Origin: Charina bottae
Lineage: Eukaryota; Chordata; Lepidosauria; Squamata; Charinaidae
Assembly (NCBI GenBank): GCA_023362775.1
Contig: JALMGJ010000004.1
Coordinates: 51,480,298 to 51,544,297 of the forward strand
DNA length: 64,000 bases
Reading direction: 5' to 3'
The position numbers and the translations under genes are program-made. Positions 1 to 11,120 of the stretch are shown here, piece after piece. The notes beneath the pieces were generated by a model. That model saw nothing but the letters and a program-made list of their open reading frames with translations. It was not told the DNA's origin and made no database searches. Every line of letters starts with the position of its first letter. The first letter of the stretch is position 1.

Positions 1-1339
1 GATTTACTGAAGGAATTTTATTTGGTCACTAATCCCAGAAAATGTTATGAATGAGCTGGAACATCATTCATATACACGTGTGTGTGTGTGTGTTTCTGGA
101 AAATAGATTGGGTAGTCAGTTAAATACTGGATTTAAATAAATCGTTTATACATATTGTGTTGTTTGCCTGAATGAGGCATAACAATCTGGGATGTCAGGC
201 TGCAGTCTTGGGAGTATATGGTTTATTTCATTTCTGAATAGACAAATGTAATTGTATTGGTGTTAACTAATTCAGAAAAAGACTTGAAAATGAAATGGTT
301 AATGGAATGAACATTCTTAAAAATATCATATGCCAGATTGTCAGTAACTTACTGTACATCAAGTCTACAACTTTAACACTGTGTTGTTTAATTATAAACC
401 ATCATAAACAACACAATGTTATATGTGTATTGAGGTAATGTTTCATTTGGTCCCAGTATTTCTGATGATGTTCTCTGATAATTGAATCATCCAATGTCAC
501 TTTGCGACAGAGAGTAGGAAGCTTAGTATAAATGTTCCAAGAAAGAAATAGTTTGATATTAGACAATAAAATACCAAAGGCCCTATTCTGAATATCACAG
601 TTGAAAAAGAAATATACCTCCATGGTAACAAAACAGAGCCAGAGATCAGGAGAAAATAAATTTATAATTTTTTGTATATAAATAAAAAGACAGCTAAAAT
701 AATAAATTTAAAGCATGTGTACAATTTTATAGGAAATTATCCAACAGATCCTTTTGAACTAAATTAATATAAACTAATTGTTTATGTTACACAATTAACA
801 TGACCTTATATTTATCATTTAAAATCATAAAATTATTTTAAAAATAGATTGAAAGCATTATTCATGCAGAGAAATGGAACTGGCAGCACTTCGTGTTCAA
901 AACTGCCCTTGAATCTTTTAACTTATGCATAGACAACTATCTAAGCCTCATCTAAAGAATAAAATGAGGAGGAGATGATGATATTGCTATAAAAACAACA
1001 ATTAATCACTGTGTTCTGTTCCATTTCCCAAGGACTCGGTGACAGATTAAATTTCAGAAGATTATGATAATGGATAACGGGTGGGCAAGAATTACTTTAG
1101 TGAAGCTGAGAAGGTGACAGAGGGTAGCTAGAAAATGACACAGAGCATTGAATCATAGAAGGGGTTCCTTTGCAGAGCAGAGAGTTAACTGTGTCAAGGC
1201 AGCATTTTCACAACACAAATATGCTTCTCTGTTCTATTTTGCTGCCGATCCCATAGTGCGTATAGTCACATGGCTACCATTATAATATTGAGCAACACAG
1301 CAGGTTTTCAATTTCTAGGACAGGTAATATAAGTGGTAT
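1..1339. other. AT-rich presumed intron, nothing recognised
   Basis: This is AT-rich single-copy-looking DNA with a short TG run at 77-93. Open frames here are short, AT-driven and resemble no family. It is assigned to the FRMPD4 upstream intron only because the first visible FRMPD4 exon lies at 38213; the intron could also begin inside the window. Confidence 0.5.
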
Positions 1340-1344
1340 TTATA

Positions 1345-1622
1345 CTTGGACATCGCTGAAAGAGTATAATGAGTATAGAGGATGGCCTTGGAGGGCAGAG
1401 GGACGATCCGTTGCCAAGGCAATGATCAGATAAACAAGGCTTGAGCCCAGACCAAGAAAGTTCGAAAATGACTCAGACCCACAATTCACATGAAAATAAA
1501 AGAGAGAAGGAGGGAAGCACATTTAGACTTGCAAGACTCTGTTACTATAGCTGTTTTAATAAAAGTAGCATTAGGTCTACACAGTATCTGTTTCTTAGTC
1601 TGGTCTACCTTATAGACTGACA
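1345..1622 (+). repeat. LTR-like fragment (R/U5 end)
   Basis: Positions 1528-1622 share a block with three other loci (minus strand at 21469, 25198 and 49846). The block has a 'gcaaga-tctgt' segment, an AATAAA polyadenylation signal (1558-1563 here) and a terminal TGACA ending at 1622. That layout suits the R/U5 end of a retroviral or gypsy-type LTR. The upstream limit is a guess, and no coding part or target duplication was found. Confidence 0.45.
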
Positions 1623-1746
1623 AGTGGCTGAGTTCCACTTGTATTATATTTCTATAAAATAAGTTATACTTTTAATCATTATTGTTGAAACATTATATAT
1701 AGTTTTAAGTAAACTCAAGATTGACAATTCTGCTTTCACACAAATG

Positions 1747-1933
1747 TATCATCAGTGCTTCTGGGTTTTCCCGCGGCGACACACCAACGGCGGCGCGCAA
1801 AAACACGAAAGCGGCAGCAGCGCTTCCGGGTTCTTTTTGCGCGCTGCCTCAACGGCGGCACTTCCGGATTTTCCCGTGGCGACACACCAACGGCGGTTGG
1901 TGTGTCACCGCGGGAAAACTTTGGAAAGCCCTG
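1747..1933. mobile_element. Truncated hAT MITE, subfamily A
   Basis: The right terminus reads ACTTTGGAAAGCCCTG and ends at 1933, matching the intact copies at 13679-13940 and 40582-40852. The interior has the same GC-rich CTTCCGGGTTTTCC segments and the palindromic GACACACCAAC / GTTGGTGTGTC pair. The left terminus is missing, so no target duplication can be read. Open frames across it arise from GC-rich inverted repeats and are not genes. Confidence 0.75.
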
Positions 1934-2645
1934 ATCTATACCCTGCTTTATACATTGCTTTTTGTTCCTTAAAGTTTTCACCTTTCTCTTTTTCAGGATC
2001 TCTTAATTTCCATCAAAACATGACTTTCTTGATCTTCCCCTTCCTGTCAGTCTATACTCTTCTTCCTGTGTTTGTTTTGCATTTTCATCTCATTCATTCT
2101 ATCAACATGATTAAATCTTCTCAACAGTACTTATTTCTTACTGTTACTTACTTTTGTCTCAATCCATGTTCACTCAGCACATTGATTATTCTGATTAACC
2201 TTATTAAAAATAAAATCAATCTCATGAAATTTCCATCCTAATATGGATTTTGTCCTTGATTGCAACAGTGGACAGTTGCCGAAGGAGACTCTTCAGGGCT
2301 ATCAGGTAGATATTCAAACTTCAAATATTTTGTTTGTGTCCTGATACAGTGTGAGCTGCACTGTATTCAGCTCAGGTAGTTCTTTACACATAAGATTGTT
2401 TGGATTCATGCCAAGATTGATGTCACTTTGGGCAATGCCATACTTAGGGTGTTCACTGTACTGCACTGTCTGCTGTCATCTGTCTGAATCAATTTTGTTG
2501 CTTATCTCCTGACAAGCACTGTTTGTATATTAGAACCCTTTCTGGCTTGATTTATAATGGCCTCTATAATCCCCCAAAGATTATTTAGCTCTTTAATACT
2601 TCTGATTTGCAGGGAGAATTGTCTTTCCTGTTAGTTAATAAAGCC
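1934..2645. other. Presumed intron, nothing recognised
   Basis: This is AT-rich, pyrimidine-skewed sequence. The last 300 bases may be the degenerate 5' part of the CR1 fragment that follows, but no motif was clear enough to call it. Confidence 0.35.
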
Positions 2646-2649
2646 CTTG

Positions 2650-3170
2650 CTTAAAAAAACGTTGGTGGTCCAATCAGTTTTAATAATTTATCCAAGCTGG
2701 TGAAGAAGGCAGTGATCCTGCAGTTCCAAAAACTTTTAGAAGAGAGAGATTATCTTGATCCTTTCCAGTTTAGATTGAGACCCAAATGTGGCACATTGAT
2801 AGCTCTATTCATCCTGAGAGATTATATGTACTGAGGAAGGAGAGGAGGATTGTGACCCTGTTGATTCTCTGGGATGTCTTCATTTGTTACCATCGACTTT
2901 GTTATCTGGTTGGAATGCTTGTGGGAACTGATGTATAAGGGACAACTTTTGAGTGGCTCCAAGCCTACTACAGAAAATGACATTGGTAAACTTCTGCTTG
3001 ACCTCTTGGGTTCTGTTCTGGATGGGTTATATCTTATAGTTCATATCATTCAACAATCAAAAGTGGATCTTTTTTAGGTTAGAAACTAGCTGTCATCAAT
3101 ATGCTGATAATACTCAACTAAACTTCACCTTCCTGTGAGCTGGGACTTTGGCATCTGAAGGGAGTAGATA
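2650..3170 (+). pseudogene. Degenerate CR1-type LINE reverse-transcriptase fragment
   Basis: Translating the + strand with frame jumps gives segments such as KKAVILQFQKLLEE and DYLDPFQFRL. These match the RT fingers region of CR1/jockey-group LINEs, where the family motif is 'FQSGFR..H.T.TALL'. Stops and frameshifts are frequent, so the copy is old. It is 5'- and 3'-truncated and has no function in the host gene. Confidence 0.6.
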
Positions 3171-3544
3171 TTGCAGAATAAACAAGCAGATTCTAGCCAA
3201 GTTGGAGTTATTACTGATTATGGGGAATACATTTCAGGATATGAAAAAATAACTGTTTTGGATGTGGTTTGCACGCTGTTAAGAAAGAGTTTCAATCATA
3301 TTTTATTAAATAAACTATAGTGGCCTAATTTTCATTTCTTGTTAACCTATAGCCTGGTTCCCATGGTTTTGTAGTCGTTCCCATTGTACTTCTAAAAAAA
3401 ACTTTGGTAATTTAAGACTAGACAAACCCAAAATGGGTGACATTTTACCACACATCTACATGTGATTGAAAAGGAAGTCAAAATGGTACATATTTAGATC
3501 CAGAGAACCTTGATATCTACAGTATATGCAAATGCAGTCAAGGC

Positions 3545-3810
3545 AGATTTCATATTAGGTATCATGTATGTTTTGAACAGCAGATGAAAAATAAGAACCT
3601 TGCTGCTCCCTACTTTGGAATGGCCAACCTGTCCTGTCCCATGATCCCTGACAGGAATCACCCAAGATGCAATACTTGATGGTATTGAATGATGCGGAAA
3701 GATCTAACAGGAAGAGGAGGAGAAAACTCTTCCCACCCAAATCCTGAAGTAGGTCATCCAACAATGTGACTAGTGCATTGTCTGTCTCTGCCCAGGCTCT
3801 ATTATCCATG
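3545..3810 (-). pseudogene. CR1 LINE fragment (RT palm region)
   Basis: The minus strand encodes LLFLLDLSASFNTIKYCIL, a decayed form of the CR1 RT block 'LVLLDLSAAFDTIDH', which carries the first catalytic Asp. The upstream ALVTLLDDLLQ also fits CR1. This is a short internal fragment. Confidence 0.7.
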
Positions 3811-3841
3811 GTTATTTTTGCTCTCTGATAGATACTGTGTT

Positions 3842-3847
<6 letters not shown>

Positions 3848-3885
<38 letters not shown>
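3848..3885. repeat. (GA)n microsatellite
   Basis: This is an uninterrupted 38-base GA dinucleotide run. It produces spurious Arg-Glu and Leu-Ser open frames on the two strands. Confidence 0.98.
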
Positions 3886-3891
<6 letters not shown>

Positions 3892-4689
3892 TCCCCAATC
3901 TATGCATTTTAAGAGTTATCAGCAGAAAACGAACTTGTAAGTTTAGTGCTGAGCCAAGCCATTGTTCATATAGTAATCTACCACATATTTCAATGGGCAA
4001 AGGCTTTCAAAGTCTCAGGTATCCCTTTTTCTCAGATTTATTGAGTTCTGACTGGATGTGCCATAACTAAAACATGGACTTCCTATATGCCAAGCTAAGT
4101 TATTGTAAGTTCCCACAGTCCTTAAATAAAACAATAAATAAACCATTATTCATGGATAGCTTGAATTTCTAATGTAAACAAATATACATACATAGCATTA
4201 AAGATAAATTATAGAAAGCCTTCATAGAGAAACAAGCAGTATCTAGGGGAGGATGAACCTGACATCTGTTTTTCCTGTTCTTAGTGGTAATCATTCATGC
4301 TACCCTTCTTTGATTCACAAATGTAGTGGATAAAAAAGATGCTTCCAGAAACTACCCAATATTATTCATACCTCTGCAAGAAAAGACAGCAGTTGAAAGA
4401 CTTGTTTTGGATTGTAGTGGCATATAAATGAAATAAACAAATAAAGTACAGCAGCAGAGAATATCATTGTTTACCATGATACAGTAATGGAAATGGGAGT
4501 AAGTCATAATTAATATAGTAGTCACAACCATGGTTTAGGGTTTTTTTAAAGGAATATTTGCTTTTTTTTAGGAAGTACTTTTCATGAGTTAAAAATAAGT
4601 AGCACATTGATCATTATATATTTTTTATTTGCTATTTTACTTATGATGTGTTTGGCAAGACATGTTCATTTTTATATGTGCAGTAAATT
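3886..4689. other. Presumed intron, nothing recognised
   Basis: AT-rich sequence without a recognisable repeat or coding signal. Confidence 0.4.
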
Positions 4690-4805
4690 TCCCAAAGATG
4701 GTGCTCTCAAGATGTGTTGGGACTACAATTCCCAAATTTTTTTAATGATCATGAACATTGATCATATTTGCTGAATTCTCAGAATTATAGGTTGGGGAAG
4801 GCTAT
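4690..4805. repeat. Old MITE-like fragment
   Basis: It contains 'agatgtgttgggactacaa' followed by 'ttcccaaa' and, after a spacer, 'ggttggggaaggct'. This resembles widespread reptile hAT-type MITEs built around 'ACTACAATTCCC'. A similar segment lies at 61495-61625. Termini and target duplication are not resolvable. Confidence 0.4.
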
Positions 4806-4836
4806 GTAACAGTGCACTTGAAAAAGAATTATGGCA

Positions 4837-4860
4837 TATCTATCTATCTATCTATCTATC
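4837..4860. repeat. (TATC)6 microsatellite
   Basis: Six perfect TATC units. Confidence 0.95.
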
Positions 4861-5807
4861 ATATATCTCCTTGCAAATTATCGGTGACACTTCTACCCTC
4901 CTTCTTGCATGTTTTTATTACCTCCATGTCAGTATAGGGTCCATAAAGTTGTCACCTCTCAGAATAAATGTGCACCTTCTGAGTACTTATTTGATTCATT
5001 TAAACTCAGAAGGGGAAGCATAATTCCAAATCTGGCTACTTTTCAAAGCAGGGCTTTTTCGTCTTGCATGTTATTTATGTGGAAATGATTTGTAAACTGA
5101 TTAATACTCAATAATTATATGCTTTACTTCTCTGATGTAAAGTGGATGAAGTGATTTGTGTGTAATATGACAATACTCAGTGCACAAAGCTGATTATACA
5201 GTAAATGATTATGTCTTCCATTTCCTGTCTGCTGAATTGCAATTGTATTTATGCAATTCAAGACAGAGGACAGAGGAAAGTGGAGAGGGTTCAGAAAAAA
5301 AACATCCATAGTTGCTTGAAATTTCTCACTACAAAATACAGAAACAGTCATCTTGTAATTATATACTGTACCTGCTTCCCTGGAAATTTAGTGAATCTTA
5401 TTTCTGAATGGCACATAAGGAAGTTATCTGTTGTTGAGGGACGTAGTATTAATTTCTAATCAGTGAATTTCTCTTATCCAGTCCATGCTACCTAAAAGAA
5501 ATAATAATTTAAGGAATTAGCTTTACTTTTCAGATTATTTGATAACCTGCTACTTGATTTAAATGCTGGACAAGCTGTCTGATATTCTGATTATAGTATC
5601 AAAACAACAAGTTCAGAAATGCATTAATATGGCATACTGTATAGTGTTCAGATAAGCTTCTGTTTACAAAATAAAGCTTACTTTTTAAGTGGGAAGAGTT
5701 CACATTAATCTTTGCAACTTCAAATATTCATATACTGACTCAAAATATAGTTTGAGGCTAAGAACTTCATGGCATTATGTTTCTAGTGAGTCATTTATAT
5801 TCAGAGA
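4861..5807. other. Presumed intron, nothing recognised
   Basis: AT-rich sequence. Short open frames at 5124-5459 lie on both strands and match no family I know. Confidence 0.4.
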
Positions 5808-6060
5808 ATTGGGTTGTGCAGAGACCCAGAATTGAAGGTAAAATGTGATTTGGAAGGGACATGGATACACGTAGTACCTGTTGGGGACACCTGAAAGCAG
5901 CTCCATATTTTCTAGGGCTCCTGCAGCTGCCCACCCCAGCCAATGCACGACCCTGGAAAAATATGCTTTTAAGATGTTCCTGATAGATGCTGTGTGTGTA
6001 TTCATGCATGCTGCAAATCACATTTTGCCCTTGAAATCTGGATCTCTGCACAATCCCAGT
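5808..6060. mobile_element. Foldback (MITE-like) element of unidentified family
   Basis: Two arms of about 40 bp, at 5814-5852 and 6014-6053, are inverted repeats of each other. The outer arm begins TTGTGCAGAG and the inner end is AAAATGTGATTTG, with only a few mismatches. The GGG/CCC bases just outside the arms also pair. About 160 bp of unique sequence separates the arms. This is the architecture of a non-autonomous DNA transposon, but I do not recognise the termini and no convincing target duplication is visible. Confidence 0.6.
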
Positions 6061-6298
6061 AGAGAACAGAATAGTCCATCTTGATTTTACAAGCTAAATT
6101 GTATTTTGCGTAAGCATGGGTTCTTTTGCATGAGCTTCAGATTGAGTTTGTTCTAAACAGGCAAGCAGTGCTGTGCAGCTGTGAACAATAATTTTCTGTA
6201 TAAGCATCCTCTCTGTTTTGTTGAGTTCAGCAGGGCTACAGTAGCATTCCTAAAGATAACCATTTAATGTAGCTGTATTAAATTTCAAGGCTATGACT
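6061..6298. other. Presumed intron, nothing recognised
   Basis: Short AT-rich spacer between two DNA-transposon-like elements. Confidence 0.4.
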
Positions 6299-6306
6299 TT
6301 CTAGAA

Positions 6307-6657
6307 CAGAGCTTTCCAAACTGTGTGTCGGGACACATTAGTGTGTCGGCTGCAGTGTCTGGGTGTGTCGTGGCTGCTGCTGCCTCTAAGCCCTACCAGG
6401 ATTCCGTGCAGGCCCTAGTGCCTGCCTTGTGCCTTGCTGCCTCCAAACCTGCCCTGCCAGGATTCCGCGCAGGTCCTAGTGCCTGCCTTGTGCCTTGCTG
6501 CCTCCAAGCTTGCTGTGATTCCGCACAGGTCCTAGTGCCTGCCTTGTGCCCTGCTGTAAGAGTGTGTCGCGAAATGATGCCCTGCTGTAAGAGTGTGTCG
6601 TGAAATGATGCATGTCTAAAAAGTGTGTCACCAACATGAGGAGTTTGGAAAGCTCTG
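6307..6657. mobile_element. Complete hAT MITE, subfamily B
   Basis: The termini are inverted repeats CAGAGCTTTCCAAACT and AGTTTGGAAAGCTCTG. The element is flanked by a perfect 8-bp duplication TTCTAGAA (6299-6306 and 6658-6665), diagnostic of hAT-superfamily transposition. Internally there are about three roughly 65-bp tandem units (GATTCCGCGCAGGTCCTAGT core) and two roughly 31-bp units (TAAGAGTGTGTCG core). No transposase is encoded, so the copy was mobilised in trans. Confidence 0.93.
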
Positions 6658-6665
6658 TTCTAGAA

Positions 6666-7651
6666 GAATGTTGAAAATATCATTACTCTGAAACTTACAA
6701 AATATAAGTTTTCTTTGCTGCAAACACACAGAAAAAAATTCTTTTATAGTTGATGTTTAAGACAGTTAACAGCTCATAATCATCCTCTACTACCCTCTTT
6801 TTTTTCAGTATTTTTCAGAGTACACGTGTTGGAGCTTAGACTTGATACATCATTGTTGGATAAATAAGCACAAATAGATTTTTTTTAGTTTGTAGATATT
6901 TCTCCTCACCTCCAGAAAAGATTAATGAATGACAGCTGAATTATCTGACAATAGAAATCAGTAATACTTCTGTGGGAAGCATTCATGAACCATTGAATTA
7001 TGCATTATATTAGCATAAGCTTATGAATGATGTATGGTAAAGCTGTGGTTGGAAAAATTGAAGCAAAGACTCAAGCTACCTTTTATTTTTTTTCTTCCTA
7101 AGTATTATATTATGTTATTTGCTTGTTAGTGTGCACGTGCACACAAGTATATACATTTTCTTACAGGTTTTTCCCTAAATAACTGCTTGTTTTGCAAAAC
7201 AGTTCATAACCATTTCTGTGGTGCAAGATAGCATGTGAAAATATTAAGGACATCTATTAATACCAAAGGTGGGCAGTAAAATACATGTATCATAGATTCT
7301 TTTATAGTATTTAATAGCGACTTGAACTCTGAACTTCAATGAAACCTATTACTTAACTAAAAAACTCCATAGCTGACACAACGGAATACTTTTAGTTGAG
7401 TAGTAATCCCAAATGAGCTGATTAAATCAGTGAAAGATACTTTTTTTTACTGGTTGAAATGCTTAATTATTCTAATACAATAGAAAGTATAACAATAAAA
7501 TTCAATTATCTTTTGTGATCTCCTATGACATTTGGGTATATATTCATGCTTTCTTCTCCTGTCATCCTCAGGCAACAGCTTACATATGCATTGGATAAAA
7601 GGGTAAAATCTCACATGAATAAAGCTTGAGTCCAGGTGACACATCCATGGA
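6666..7651. other. Presumed intron, nothing recognised
   Basis: AT-rich sequence. Around 6930-7030 it holds a dense cluster of homeodomain/POU-like strings (TTATGCAT, TGACAGCTGAATTA), which could mark a conserved noncoding element but is not evidence by itself. Confidence 0.35.
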
Positions 7652-8082
7652 CACATCCATGCTGTCTTTTTTTCTTTTTTTAATAAGAATTTTATTAAGT
7701 TTCAGACAAAGATAAAAGCTACAGAAAAACAAAAAACTACAAAAAAAAAGAAAAAACTAAAAAAGTGTGAAAACACAAGATAATTTTTTTTTAAAGTTAC
7801 AAAAAGAGGAGACTTCTGACTTTTAACAGCAAGGATATATAACAATTTTCCACAATCAAACCCTTACTCTATATTAAACCAAAATCACATTATTTCTATA
7901 AATAATCCCATTGGCACATTATAAAAATCACTAAATACAGTTGTTCCATCCCCTTATATTAAAAGAAAAAAATGAAATACATATACATATACATATACTG
8001 TACATGTTATATATTATATTATATTTATTATATTATATTATATTATATTATATTATTATATATAATCAAATTTATATGGCCG

Positions 8083-9018
8083 CCCATCTCCCCCACAGGG
8101 TACTCTGGGCGGCTTACAATAAAAACAAGATTAAAATACAATATAAAAACAATAAGACATAAAAATATAAATATAAAATCCAATCTGGCGAATTAGGGAG
8201 GGTGTTATGATATTAACCACCCCCAGGAGGAGCTATTACCTTTTCCATCCCACGATAGGCGGCAGAACCAGGTTTTCAGATTTTTCCGGAAGGCCAGGAG
8301 GGAGGAAACGCGCCTCAACTCTGGGGGTAAGATATTCCAGAGGGCAGATGCCACTGCAGAGAAGGCCCACCTCCTGGACCCCGTTAGATGGAATTCTTTT
8401 ATTGATGGGGTCTGTAGCAAGCCTCTGCATGATCGGGTGGGGTGGGTCGATGTTATGGGGATAAGACGGTCCATCAGGTATCCTGGTCCCATGCCATGTA
8501 GGGCTTTAAAGGTAATAACCAATACCTTGAATTGGACCCGGAAGCAAACCAGCACCCAGTGCAGCTTGCAGAGCAAGGGTGTTATGTGTGCTGATCTTGG
8601 TGCACCTAAGATTGCCCGCACAGCTGCATTCTGTACCAGCTGTAGCTTCCAGATATTCTTCAAGGGTAGCCCCATGTAGAGCGCATTGCAATAGTCTATA
8701 TGAGAGATGACAAGGGCATGAGTGACCGTTCGGAGGGCATCGCGGTCCAGGAATGGGCATAACTGGCGCACAAGCTGAAGCTGTGCGAAGGCCCTCCTAG
8801 CCACGACTACCACCTGCTCTTTGAGCAGGAGTCATGAGTCCAGGAGACCCCCAAGTTCTGTACCAGTTCCGAATGGGGCAGTGCCACCCCATCCGGAACC
8901 AAAGATGACAACTTCCCGGAAACCGAGGGGCCATCAATCCACAGCCACTCGGTCTTGCCAGGGTTCAGCTGAAGCCTGTTGTTCCCCATCCAGGCCCCTA
9001 CAGCCCCCAGGCACTAAG
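8083..9018 (-). pseudogene. CR1/L2-type LINE 3' part (RT thumb and C-terminus)
   Basis: A minus-strand frame of about 200 residues (8813-8205) contains VISHIDYCNALYMGLP, then LQLVQNAAVRAI, then HWVLVCFRVQFKVLV and KALHGMGPGYL. This is the hallmark C-terminal block of CR1/L2-group LINE reverse transcriptases. It is followed by the 3'UTR 'gccgcccagagtaccc' segment near 8090. It is 5'-truncated and nested in the 7666-10425 element. A related 3' end lies at 19337-19798. Confidence 0.85.
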
Positions 9019-9026
9019 ATAGGGTG

Positions 9027-9030
<4 letters not shown>

Positions 9031-9112
<82 letters not shown>

Positions 9113-9150
9113 CACACACATACATACATACATACTGTGTGTGTGTGTGT
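9031..9150. repeat. Composite (TA)n(TG)n microsatellite
   Basis: A TA run (9031-9077) passes into a TG run, then short CA, CATA and TG runs up to 9150. It sits at the 5' boundary of the nested CR1 fragment. Confidence 0.97.
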
Positions 9151-9482
9151 ATCCTAATCAACTACCCCCTCAAGGATAACATTTATTTAATTATTTCCTT
9201 CCTACTACTATTCTATACATTCCTGTATACTATAATAAAAATCAAACTAAAAAGCATATAAATTGTCTACCATTATATTTGATAATATCACATTTTTAAT
9301 AATCTTAATCATGTTAAACCCAAAACCAAATAATTTTTAATACCTTAGTAATCTTAACCCAAATCATTAAAGATAAATGAAATCAGCCAAACCCTAAAAG
9401 CAATCCAAATAGATATTCTTAAAAATTTATCCCACTTCAAAATAGACCAAAACATTTACATGTCCCAACAATACATAGAGCT

Positions 9483-9944
9483 TCAGAACTCAAACAGCCC
9501 AACTGCCCCCCTCAAAAACTCTGACTTCTCTTCAGGAAACCTCCCATACATAATAACCCCTTCTTTTCCATGGCATTCCATCTGAAAATCAATTTCACAT
9601 ATGGCTTGCAACTCGATTTCTCCCTTTAATTTCTTCAACTCGACTATCCAATCTTCCTCCATCATTTCAACAGAGACCAAAGAGACATTTCTGTCACAGT
9701 AAAATTCTTCAATTCCCTCCATGATGTCCCCATCCAAGTGACACATTTTAAAGCTCATATTTTCCACAATATCTTGAATGCCTTGCATAAAAACTTGGTA
9801 AGAATCAGAAAGAATCTGTTTGAAGTCTCGGTGGAAGTCAGGGAAAGTAGAAGCAGAAAACTGAAAGTTCAAAACAGCCGAATCAATGTGTAGGAAAATG
9901 CTAGTATCTTCAAATTTAGTACAAAAATAACAACAGGGAGACAA
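9483..9944 (-). CDS. Unrecognised 153-residue open frame inside the L1-like element
   Basis: The frame begins with Met at 9944 and ends at a stop ending at 9483. The protein is acidic overall, with a C-terminal half rich in Glu, Lys and Ile (EEDWIVELKKLKGEIELQ), compatible with a short coiled coil. Its position downstream of the GC-rich leader suggests an ORF1-type product, but I see no zinc knuckle and no recognisable RNA-binding domain. It could equally be a remnant of a longer frame or chance. Confidence 0.35.
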   Translation of the reverse strand: MSPCCYFCTKFEDTSIFLHIDSAVLNFQFSASTFPDFHRDFKQILSDSYQVFMQGIQDIVENMSFKMCHLDGDIMEGIEEFYCDRNVSLVSVEMMEEDWIVELKKLKGEIELQAICEIDFQMECHGKEGVIMYGRFPEEKSEFLRGAVGLFEF

Positions 9945-10590
9945 TTATTTACTCTCAATCCTTCTTAATATTTGGCTGGAAAACAAACCAAAACTTAAAA
10001 AGAATTTTTTTTAAAAAAATTAATTCCAAAAATAACGATAAGCACCGAGAGAACTGCTTCTCCTTGCTGTAGAAAGCCTCTCTTAGGGCACATATACTTT
10101 AAAAAATATATAAATTGGGTGGTTTAGAAATGGGGTGGCCAGTCTTAATGTCCCTTTAAGGCTACAGCACAGCTTGGAAAATGGTGACGTCCCAGCCTCC
10201 CGGCTACTTTTATCAGTCAAGCGCAAGCACTGTTTTTGATCTTCTGGCTGCAAGCTGCCATCCGGAGTATGAATGGGGTGATTCCGATTATTTTCCTTTC
10301 CCGGAAAAACAGTCCTGGGCTTCAGGAAAAACCTGACTGAGCCCGAAAAAAATGCTGCGTTGTCAGTTCTGCCCGCTAAGCCCATGGGCACAGCTGTTCA
10401 GTCCTCCATGTCCCCACCGGAAGTCCACATCCATGCTGTTTTCTTGACACAGGTATAGAATTATTTATACTGCCTTCTGCCAGGGTGTTCCCCCCCCCCA
10501 ACACCAGTCTAATTCTGAACTCTGGGATTTCCTGGCATTCAGGTGTTAACCAGGCCTGATGTTAAGCTTTCTTAAGAGCAGTCAAGTCCT

Positions 10591-11112
10591 TTGTTGTTTA
10601 TTCGTTCAGTCACTTCCAACTCTTCGTGACTTCATGGACCATCCCACGCCAGAACTTCCTGTCGGCCGTCACCATCCCCAGCTCCCCCAAAGTCAAGTCT
10701 GTCACCTCCAGAATATCATCCATCCATCTTGCCCTTGGTCGGCCCCTCTTCCTTTGGCCTTCCACTTTCCCTAGCATCCTCATCTTCTCCAGGGTATCCT
10801 GTCTTCTCATTATGTGGCCAAAGTACTTCAGTTTTGCCTTTAATATCATTCCCTCAAGTGAGCAGTCTGGCTTTATTTCCTGGAGTATGGACTGGTTTGA
10901 TCTTCTTGCAGTCCAAGGCACTCTCAGAATTTTCCTCCAACACCACAGTTCAAAAGCATCTATCTTCCTTCGCTCAGCCTTCCTTATGGTCCAGCTCTTG
11001 CAGCCATAGGTTACTACAGGGAATACCATTGCTTTAACTATGCGGACCTTTGTTGTCAGTGTGATGTCTCTGCTCTTAGCTATTTTATCGAGATTTGTCA
11101 TTGCTCTCTTCC
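10591..11112 (-). pseudogene. 5'-truncated BovB (RTE) LINE, 3' end
   Basis: The minus strand encodes the C-terminal BovB region (TYGCKSWTIRKAERRK; FELWCWRKILRVPWTARRSN; KYFGHIMRRQDTLEK) and stays open for 163 residues (11101-10610). It is very close to the copy at 34561-35938 and ends at the same BovB 3' terminus. The flanks carry the 8-bp direct repeat CAAGTCCT (10583-10590 and 11113-11120). It is a dead-on-arrival insertion. Confidence 0.9.
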
Positions 11113-11120
11113 CAAGTCCT

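Larger units (their letters stand above)
7666..10425 (-). mobile_element. L1-like element with 14-bp target duplication and nested CR1
   Basis: The block is flanked by the perfect 14-bp direct repeat CACATCCATGCTGT (7652-7665 and 10426-10439), the size expected of LINE insertion. Read on the minus strand it starts with a GC-rich leader at 10425 (ACTTCCGGTGGGG) and contains a 153-residue open frame (9944-9483). A long AT-rich part follows, ending in an A-rich tail with AATAAA-type signals just inside 7666. A CR1 fragment (8083-9018) and a TA/TG microsatellite sit inside it. No reverse-transcriptase domain is visible, so this is either an internally deleted L1 or an ORF1-only 'half-L1'. The L1 assignment is by architecture and remains an inference. 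Confidence 0.6.

Noticed and set aside
3812..4070. Paired frames with long Arg-Glu or Leu-Ser runs
   Set aside because: They are direct translations of the (GA)n microsatellite.
10083..10391. 102-codon minus-strand frame as a gene
   Set aside because: It lies in the GC-rich leader of the L1-like element, has no recognisable domain and probably reflects leader composition.
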